From contig NZ_CP058627.1 of the NCBI RefSeq assembly GCF_013403565.1, positions 2,852,001 through 2,916,000 of the forward strand: DNA of 64,000 bases, written 5' to 3'. The notes beneath the pieces are model-generated. The model had not been told where the DNA came from. It was given only the letters and a program-made list of their open reading frames with translations, and searched no databases. This document shows positions 58,719 to 64,000 of the stretch, one piece after another. The position numbers and the translations under genes are program-made. Every line of letters begins with the position of its first letter. The first letter of the stretch is position 1. This DNA comes from Chitinibacter bivalviorum. GTDB lineage: Bacteria > Pseudomonadota > Gammaproteobacteria > Burkholderiales > Chitinibacteraceae.

Positions 58719-59333
58719 ATGCGTTATTTGATTTTGATGGTTTTAGTATTGTGCGGCTGTACGACGCCTTATACGCCAGATGGTTTAACAGGTGGCTTTA
58801 AAGAGCGAAAAATTAGTGACGATCGATATATTGTTTCGTTTTTTGGCAATGCCAATACCAAAGAGGCGATTGTCTGGAATTTCTGGATTTACCGCTGCGC
58901 TGAATTAACCGTCAGCAAAGGGTACGATCTTTTTACTATTGAGCCTTCTAAAGAGCATGCGCTTTTATCTGATCCAGAACGTGAGAAACTGGTTTCATTT
59001 TCTATGCTGGCCGCCAATAATGACGTCCCACGACGAGTGCCTGCTTATTTTATCTATATACCAGGCGGCACAATTTCGACTTATTCATCAAAAGGCGTGG
59101 TGAATATGTTTAAACTGCCATTGGCAGACAATGTGAATGCCGACCGCCTATTAGACGCGCGTACCCTCATGAAGAATTTAAAACCATATGTCGATTCAAA
59201 TGGCACTATCGAGCCTATCGATCGCAAAGCGCTTTTGATTCGATCTGCTGTCGAGGCAAAAATTAAAGCCAATATGTTAAGTGACGAAGACGCAAAACAG
59301 CTGAGGCAGAAAGCAGGGATTAGCGATATTTAA
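58719..59333 (+). CDS. Lipoprotein, CC0125/CC1285-like
   Basis: A 204-residue predicted lipoprotein: MRYLILMVLVLCGCTTPYTP has a lipobox LCGC. The mature domain with YTPDGLTGGFKERKISDDRY, IVSFFGNANTKEA, RCAELTVSKGYDLFTIE resembles the CC0125/CC1285 family of small lipoproteins whose function is unknown. The C-terminal half (about 130-204) is an extra, mostly helical part not seen in short members, ending KQLRQKAGISDI. GGAG precedes the ATG. It is divergent from the GST gene. Confidence 0.8.
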   Translation: MRYLILMVLVLCGCTTPYTPDGLTGGFKERKISDDRYIVSFFGNANTKEAIVWNFWIYRCAELTVSKGYDLFTIEPSKEHALLSDPEREKLVSFSMLAANNDVPRRVPAYFIYIPGGTISTYSSKGVVNMFKLPLADNVNADRLLDARTLMKNLKPYVDSNGTIEPIDRKALLIRSAVEAKIKANMLSDEDAKQLRQKAGISDI

Positions 59334-59563
59334 TAATTTGCGGCAGAGGCAAAATTAAAAATCGCCCTGATTTTCTGCTGCTGATGATCGCGCCACGGTG
59401 TGATTGCTGCGCTAGATTCAAACACCGTGGCGGAGAACGCTGAAATTAATGCAGTCATCGCGAATGCCATGCCCCGAACTTTCTGCAAGCGAGCTAGCAA
59501 GTTTGTTGCATTTGCAATGCGGGAAGCATAGATTGATGGCATGGGTAGCAAAGGGGGAAGGCG

Positions 59564-60331
59564 ATGAAAAATGGTGTAATCGGTGGGCTCTGTGTAATGG
59601 CTCTGTTGTTGAGCACATCTGCTACCGCCTGCAGCAGACCGATGAGAATGGCGATCGAGCAATGGCCGCCGTATATTTATTCCGACGCCAAAGGCCAGCC
59701 TGCCGGGGTAGATATCGAGCTGGCGCGGGCGATTTTTGCCGAAGCGGGTTGCTCCTTGCAAATTGGCCTCGAATTACCGCGTAAACGGCGGATCGATCAA
59801 TTCATGAAAGGCGAGATCGACCTGATGCTCGCCGCGTCGGATACGCCAGAGCGGCAGGCATTTAGCCGTTTTAGCAGCGCTTACCGCACCGAATCGATCA
59901 GCCTATTTACCTTGAACAGCAAACTCGATAAATATCGCGAGATCTCCGAGTTTGGCACGGTGTTGCAGCAAAAGATCACGCTCCTCGCCCCAAATGCGGG
60001 CTGGTATGGCGATGATTATAAAAAACACTATTTCTGGCTCAACGAAGCTCGGCTACTCTCCCCGTATGAAACATCGACCCAGGCGATCAAAATGCTGTCA
60101 GGCAACCGCGCCGAGTTGCTAATGGGCGATACGGGGGCGCTGATTTATGAAGCCAAATTGCAAAGCGTTCCGCTTGAGCAAATCGGCAAACCGATCCACA
60201 GCGATAAAGTCAGCCTGATGCTGAGCAAGAAAACCACCACCGAGAAAGACGTACAAATCCTCAATGCTGCGATTGAGCGGCTGGAAAAAAACGGCGCCTT
60301 AAAGAAAATCCGCGCGGCATATGGTTTGTAA
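59564..60331 (+). CDS. Periplasmic substrate-binding protein (family 3, amino acid type)
   Basis: A 255-residue exported protein: signal peptide 1-23 (ends ATACS), then the family-3 solute-binding fold starting RMAIEQWPPYIYSDAKGQPAGVDIELARAIFAEAGC, with FMKGEIDLMLAASDTPERQAF and a C-terminal ALKKIRAAYGL. No ABC transporter genes are adjacent, so it may be an orphan binding protein that senses rather than transports, or it may serve a transporter elsewhere. AAGG lies just upstream of the ATG. Confidence 0.9.
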   Translation: MKNGVIGGLCVMALLLSTSATACSRPMRMAIEQWPPYIYSDAKGQPAGVDIELARAIFAEAGCSLQIGLELPRKRRIDQFMKGEIDLMLAASDTPERQAFSRFSSAYRTESISLFTLNSKLDKYREISEFGTVLQQKITLLAPNAGWYGDDYKKHYFWLNEARLLSPYETSTQAIKMLSGNRAELLMGDTGALIYEAKLQSVPLEQIGKPIHSDKVSLMLSKKTTTEKDVQILNAAIERLEKNGALKKIRAAYGL

Positions 60332-60597
60332 CGGAAATGCAAAAGTGCGCTCAACTGCGCTTGTAGTTTCCAAATCGGCGAATCTGCACTGCCAATTGTT
60401 AGCTGCGTCTCAATTTTAATCTGTAGTGTCATTTATATTTTCATATTCATTTATTCCTGTGGCATAGTCAAAGGCAATGGCCCGCGACGAGGTCATAACT
60501 ATGGATGGATGAGAAACTATATGCATAATTCAATTCTGGGCATTACTTGCCACAGCTTCATTGCGCCTGCCTGTTACCCTGTGCGAAGGGGCGTAAA

Positions 60598-61806
60598 ATG
60601 AAAACGATTAATCAAAATTTCAATCGTATTTTATTATTGGGCCTGGTTTTTATCGGTTGGTATTATTTTAAATCTGATCCACTTCGGGTTGATGAAAATA
60701 CCAATTTCTCGCAAATCATAACTTATTCCTCTGGTAAGTTGGTGCATGACCCATTTCTAACCAGTGTTTCTGGTTATCATTATTTGATGTCCTGGATAGT
60801 GCGCGCTTTTCATTCGGAATCAACCGCTTTACTGCGAGGCATGAGTGCATTGCTGGGTTTGGGCAGTATTGCCGCCTTGCATTACTCGAATCGCTTGTTA
60901 AATCAGCATCAGCATTTTGAACGGGTGGTTCAATTCGCTGTTTTTCCAACGATTTTTCCATTTTTCTTTTTAATTTACAATGATATCGCTTCATTGTGTT
61001 TTGTGCTGGCCGGGATGTATTTTTGCCTGCGACAGCGTTATTCGCTCGGTATTTCTATTCTGATTTTGAGTATGGGAATGCGGCAAAATAATGTGCTTTG
61101 GCTGCTTGCAATTCCCGCACTGTGCTGGTTAATGCAAACTGATTTTGTATTCAATAAACAAAATATATTGGCCTTCATGCGCCGTTGCTGGCTAATTGGG
61201 GTGGGTTTAATTGGCTTTGCAATTTTTGTGGTGCTCAATCATGGCGTGGCCATGGGCGATCGCAGCATGCATCCGCCATTTGCACTGAATAGTGGTAATG
61301 CATTCTTCTTTCTATTTTGCTATTGCGTTATTTTATTACCGCTGGTGCTGTCACGCACCAAAGAGAATATCCGCTTTGCGATGGCGCAACGCCATATCGG
61401 GCTGATGGTGGCATTATTCTTTGCGCTGTATTTATTTGCTTTTAGTAATACTCACCCGTATAACAATTTGAGCGAAGACTTGTTCATTCGCAATTGGATT
61501 TTAATGAAAGTTTTTGCGAGCTTCTGGCTCAAAATGCTGTTCTTTATTCCGATTGCGCTGGCCGCGCTGGATCTGGCGCGCAGCATGCAACAACGCCCAC
61601 CGTTGCGTATCGTTGTGTTGGCCAGTTTGCTATTTTTAATGTTGTCTTGGTTGATTGAACCACGATATTACATGATTAGCTTTGCTTTAATCATGCTATT
61701 TCGCCCCGATGGCAGCCCAAATGCAGAGAAAATGACCAGTATGTATTGTGCTTTGCTTTCAATCTTGGTGATTTACGTTACCCATCAAAACATGTTGTTT
61801 TTGTAA
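60598..61806 (+). CDS. ALG10/DIE2-like polytopic membrane protein (GT-C-like)
   Basis: A 402-residue protein with about 10-11 hydrophobic helices. I start at ATG 60598 because AAGGGG lies 8 bases upstream and a hydrophobic segment follows at once. The N-terminus has an acidic loop (RVDENTNFSQII) after the first helix, the place where GT-C glycosyltransferases keep a catalytic Asp/Glu. FPTIFPFFFLIYNDIASLCF, followed by RQRYSLGIS and MGMRQNNVLWLL, strongly recalls the eukaryotic alpha-1,2-glucosyltransferase ALG10 (DIE2 family, motif FxxFLYYTDxxS and RQTNIIW). If so it would transfer a sugar from a lipid donor. It could also be an unrelated flippase-type protein. Confidence 0.6.
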   Translation: MKTINQNFNRILLLGLVFIGWYYFKSDPLRVDENTNFSQIITYSSGKLVHDPFLTSVSGYHYLMSWIVRAFHSESTALLRGMSALLGLGSIAALHYSNRLLNQHQHFERVVQFAVFPTIFPFFFLIYNDIASLCFVLAGMYFCLRQRYSLGISILILSMGMRQNNVLWLLAIPALCWLMQTDFVFNKQNILAFMRRCWLIGVGLIGFAIFVVLNHGVAMGDRSMHPPFALNSGNAFFFLFCYCVILLPLVLSRTKENIRFAMAQRHIGLMVALFFALYLFAFSNTHPYNNLSEDLFIRNWILMKVFASFWLKMLFFIPIALAALDLARSMQQRPPLRIVVLASLLFLMLSWLIEPRYYMISFALIMLFRPDGSPNAEKMTSMYCALLSILVIYVTHQNMLFL

Positions 61807-61827
61807 GGCCTGATGCTTCACCTTGTC

Positions 61828-61861
61828 GCGCTAGGGGCGAGTCTTGCTTTGCACCTAGCGC
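61828..61861 (+). terminator. Hairpin after the ALG10-like gene (possible weak terminator)
   Basis: GCGCTAGGGGC and GCACCTAGCGC pair with one mismatch around a 12-base loop. The following CTCCTCTTGTT is only weakly T-rich, so termination is uncertain. Confidence 0.4.
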
Positions 61862-62052
61862 CTCCTCTTGTTGGGCAGATTTGGAATCGTTGCTTCAAAC
61901 TCGTCTGCGCAAGGGGGGGCGGGTCGGTTTTTGCGATTCTGTAACGGATTTACGGCTAAAAGCTGAATTATTTTCTTGTTTATTATTTCTTTCGTAGTAA
62001 GATTGGCGGTATAAATTTTGCCCAATCAGCTGAAATAGCATAAGGAACTGTC

Positions 62053-62334
62053 ATGCGTATCGTCCAAATTCTCATCGCTAGTGTCTGCGCCATTGCCTTA
62101 AGCCAACCCGCGTTGGCAGGATGTAAAAAAGAAATCAAAGAAACGCGCGAATTGATCGAGCGTGATAAAGACCAATACACCTTGGTTGCCAGAAATAAAG
62201 CCTCGGCTGACTTACTCAGCGCCGAAGCTAAATTGATTGACTTGAATCCAATGCTCGATTTGGATTGCCTCAAAATGGTTCGCAAGGCGAAAGCAGAGTT
62301 ACGTAAAGGCAAGAAAAAAGAGAATAAGGATTAA
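62053..62334 (+). CDS. Small exported protein of unknown function
   Basis: A 93-residue protein: signal peptide MRIVQILIASVCAIALSQPA cleaved after ALA, then a lysine/glutamate-rich helical domain with two Cys (AGCKK and LDCLK) that may pair. AAGGA lies before the ATG. I do not recognise it. The mature part resembles a short helical hairpin (KEIKETRELIERDKDQYTL). Confidence 0.7.
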   Translation: MRIVQILIASVCAIALSQPALAGCKKEIKETRELIERDKDQYTLVARNKASADLLSAEAKLIDLNPMLDLDCLKMVRKAKAELRKGKKKENKD

Positions 62335-62420
62335 TTGAGTACTAGCTACCCGTTAGATTGAGCAGCCTTGCGTTACAAGACTACTCAACTCAGGTGTTCG
62401 TGCACTGCATTGTCGGTGGT

Positions 62421-63101
62421 TTAGATTTTTCCCATCGCCCGCGCCAATTGAGCTGCGCTTTTCTTGGTGAGCTTGTCGATTTCTTTTTGCAAATAGGCCA
62501 AGGTGATTTCTTGATCTTTTACCTTGGTTTTGCTCGTCTCCTTCAAGCTCACGACCCCCGCCAGTAGCTCGCCGCTAGTGGCGTCCTCGACCTGCGCCAT
62601 CGTGCTTACCATCAGCAAATACGGCTCTTTGCCCATGACCCGTTTGGCCAGATTAATTTTGGCCTTGGTTGGCGCGAAATCTGTCAATTTACGATCCGGC
62701 CGCGTTTGCCCCATGCCCGTGACGGCTGAGCGCAGTCGCAAGGTATTCGCATCGGGCTGCGTCACCACGGTAATGCCCAGATTTTGTAGCTCCGCGCTCA
62801 ATTTAGCTTGGAAATACTGCGCAATTTTATTGGCCTCGCTCGGCTGCAACAGCTCCCACTCATTGATGTGGTTTTGCTGCAAAAACAGCGGCGGCTCAAC
62901 GATAACTTGTTGGTACTGATTCAGCGTCGCGCCGGGTTTCAGGTACAGCCGTTGATTCGGGTTATTGGGGTCGGCTTGGTAGGCCGTCAGCGGAATCGTA
63001 AACAAGTTGTCACGCACCATTTCAGCATCCGTCGTCGCCCACGCGGACTGGCCCATCAGCAAGCTTGCGCCGAGCAAGGTCGCGCTAATCAGTTTTTTCA
63101 T
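62421..63101 (-). CDS. DUF3313 family exported protein
   Basis: A 226-residue protein with signal peptide MKKLISATLLGASLLMGQSA ending AWA. The start is ATG 63101 (AAGGAT upstream); two upstream in-frame ATGs (63125, 63191) only add non-conserved residues. The mature part resembles DUF3313 proteins (QANPNN..., VVEPPLFLQ, SANKIAQYFQAKLSAELQNLG-like segments, and TSGELLAGVVS near the C-terminus). These are small outer membrane or periplasmic proteins of unknown role. It is convergent with the 93-residue gene and divergent from the next operon. Confidence 0.75.
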   Translation of the reverse strand: MKKLISATLLGASLLMGQSAWATTDAEMVRDNLFTIPLTAYQADPNNPNQRLYLKPGATLNQYQQVIVEPPLFLQQNHINEWELLQPSEANKIAQYFQAKLSAELQNLGITVVTQPDANTLRLRSAVTGMGQTRPDRKLTDFAPTKAKINLAKRVMGKEPYLLMVSTMAQVEDATSGELLAGVVSLKETSKTKVKDQEITLAYLQKEIDKLTKKSAAQLARAMGKI

Positions 63102-63452
63102 TACAAATCCTTGAGTGAGTACGCGCATGGGTCTGACATGCGGGGGAAGAATGGTGATCTTCGGGGAATTTGTGGGGAAATTCAATGCCAAGATTACCGA
63201 GCGTCACCATGGACGATTTGTTTTTATTTTGTATTGGGGTATGTCTTCCAAGATAAGTCGTTATATGGCTTTTATGGCAATACATTGCGGTGTATGTGTT
63301 GTGCGGCGAGTGACCGCGCGCGCAGGCTCAATCTCGTTCGTCATGTTTAGCTCCAAAGGTACGTCTGTCGCGGCTTTGTCATCAAAGTGTACTGCGCACC
63401 ACCTATGCTAGTGGCTATATTTAATCGTCCAAACCGAGCTAGGAGCGCCAAG
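63102..63452. other. Divergent promoter region
   Basis: About 350 bases separate the divergent DUF3313 and downstream genes. Open frames across this stretch in both directions lack signals or ribosome sites. Promoters for both operons must lie here, but I cannot identify them. AGGAG at 63441-63445 is the ribosome site of the next gene. Confidence 0.45.
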
Positions 63453-63863
63453 ATGAATGCCAAGTATCTGTTAGCCCATTGTGTTGTTATTCTGGCTTGT
63501 AGCATGCACGTACAAGCAGAAACCAAATCGGCCACCAAGACCACACCAGATTTGGAGGTGATTATGGCCGCGCAGGAAAAAGCCGAAGAGCAGGTGGACG
63601 AAGGTCTCAAGCGATTTGGCTATCTCTCTGGTTTGAGCCACGGTTGTGTCGATGCGAGCCAGAAAACCATGCTGGAGCGTGAAGTGATGGATATCAATAG
63701 TGAAATCGCCCGCACGCTGGGCATTGATCGCGCCTTTTTGTACAGCGCCGCTTTTGGCTATGGCACCAAAATGGAAATCAAAACCAGCGACTGCAAAGCG
63801 GTTTTGGACAACTATGAAAAACGCGTCGCCAAATTCCGCGCCAGCAAAGGAGGCCAAAAGTGA
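63453..63863 (+). CDS. Exported protein of unknown function
   Basis: A 136-residue protein with signal peptide MNAKYLLAHCVVILACSMHV ending VQA. ATG 63453 is preceded by AGGAG (9 bases). The frame upstream to 63387 lacks a signal. The mature domain is helical and charged, with two Cys (HGCVD and SDCKA). No family recognised. The stop codon overlaps the next gene's GTG start (GTGA), so both are coupled. Confidence 0.75.
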   Translation: MNAKYLLAHCVVILACSMHVQAETKSATKTTPDLEVIMAAQEKAEEQVDEGLKRFGYLSGLSHGCVDASQKTMLEREVMDINSEIARTLGIDRAFLYSAAFGYGTKMEIKTSDCKAVLDNYEKRVAKFRASKGGQK

Positions 63864-64000
63864 GTAAATCCACCACTTTGGCGCTAGCCGCCATCAGCTT
63901 GAGCATCCTCACTTGGTCGAACCTAGCACTGGCCAGTCGTTATGAAGTTCGGCGCGAAGTGCGCGAAGGCATCCGCTCGGTTGAGCGCGAAAAACGCGAA
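63860..64000 (+). CDS. Exported protein, N-terminal part (cut by window edge)
   Basis: The first 47 codons of a gene with a GTG start, preceded by a strong AGGAGG ribosome site and overlapping the preceding stop by 4 bases. The N-terminus is a signal peptide (MSKSTTLALAAISLSILTWS, cleaved near ALA) followed by SRYEVRREVREGIRSVEREK, an alternating basic-acidic helix. Its continuation and function lie beyond the right edge. Confidence 0.75.
   Translation, partial: MSKSTTLALAAISLSILTWSNLALASRYEVRREVREGIRSVEREKRE

Overview
The window looks like a chromosomal segment of a betaproteobacterium of the order Neisseriales, probably Chitinibacteraceae (Deefgea/Chitinibacter-like). I infer this from the 16S text, the betaproteobacterial gene pairings (thiD next to rubredoxin and hemL; hemC-hemD-hemX-hemY; zapB-like/zapA/6S RNA/fau) and an N-acetylglucosamine-type PTS. 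There is no transposase, integrase, phage gene or CRISPR array. Most genes are housekeeping. The clear compositional outlier is an AT-rich type IV pilus block at about 11.8-18.3 kb.

Layout. 1-5.4 kb: a FIST sensor protein, soluble hybrid histidine kinase and response regulator (truncated by the left edge), then a DUF2845 protein and a PAS-GGDEF diguanylate cyclase. 5.4-11.5 kb: DUF1993, a chloramphenicol phosphotransferase-like kinase, a hairpin-rich spacer, ThiD (with an altered active-site motif), rubredoxin, an M48 lipoprotein protease, HemJ, a small lipoprotein, a CYTH triphosphatase-like protein and HemL. 11.8-18.3 kb: pilY1, fimT/fimU-like, pilV, pilW, pilX, pilE, with a convergent TlpA-like thioredoxin. 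18.37-18.57 kb: a non-coding cluster of DnaA-box-like 9-mers beside a trinucleotide tract, which resembles a replication origin. 18.6-21.1 kb: ylqF/rbgA, a ZapB-like protein, zapA, 6S RNA and fau. 21.2-26.6 kb: HPr, an IIA-HPr-EI fusion, a membrane-anchored Cys-less IIB-like protein and the IIBC permease, which also carries a Cys-less extra IIB domain. 26.7-29.9 kb: yheT, a phosphomannomutase/phosphoglucomutase and nadC. 30.1-35.9 kb: a complete rRNA operon (16S, tRNA-Ile, tRNA-Ala, 23S, 5S) with promoter, boxA sites, processing stems and terminator.

36.1-43.8 kb: glmU, a secreted metzincin-type lipoprotein overlapping a small secreted protein, a lipoprotein with four DUF4397 repeats behind a tandem palindrome, and an Aas-like acyltransferase/acyl-ACP synthetase. 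44-49.7 kb: a YecA/UPF0149 protein, a DUF1566 protein, ychF, yggX, ppk1 and an unannotated-looking 47-residue ORF with a strong ribosome binding site and its own terminator. 49.7-53.6 kb (minus strand): hemC-hemD-hemX-hemY. 53.8-58.5 kb (minus): fimV-like, a small unknown protein, an acyltransferase-3 membrane protein and a glutathione S-transferase. 58.7-64 kb: small secreted proteins and lipoproteins, a periplasmic binding protein, an ALG10/DIE2-like polytopic membrane protein, a DUF3313 protein and an operon cut by the right edge.

Several modules connect. HemL, HemC, HemD and HemJ, with HemX/HemY, cover tetrapyrrole steps. The PTS imports an amino sugar, probably GlcNAc, and GlmU makes UDP-GlcNAc. 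FimV, the pilus block and the diguanylate cyclase point to surface motility and attachment. All functions come from reading the translated sequences and motifs by eye; no database search was run.
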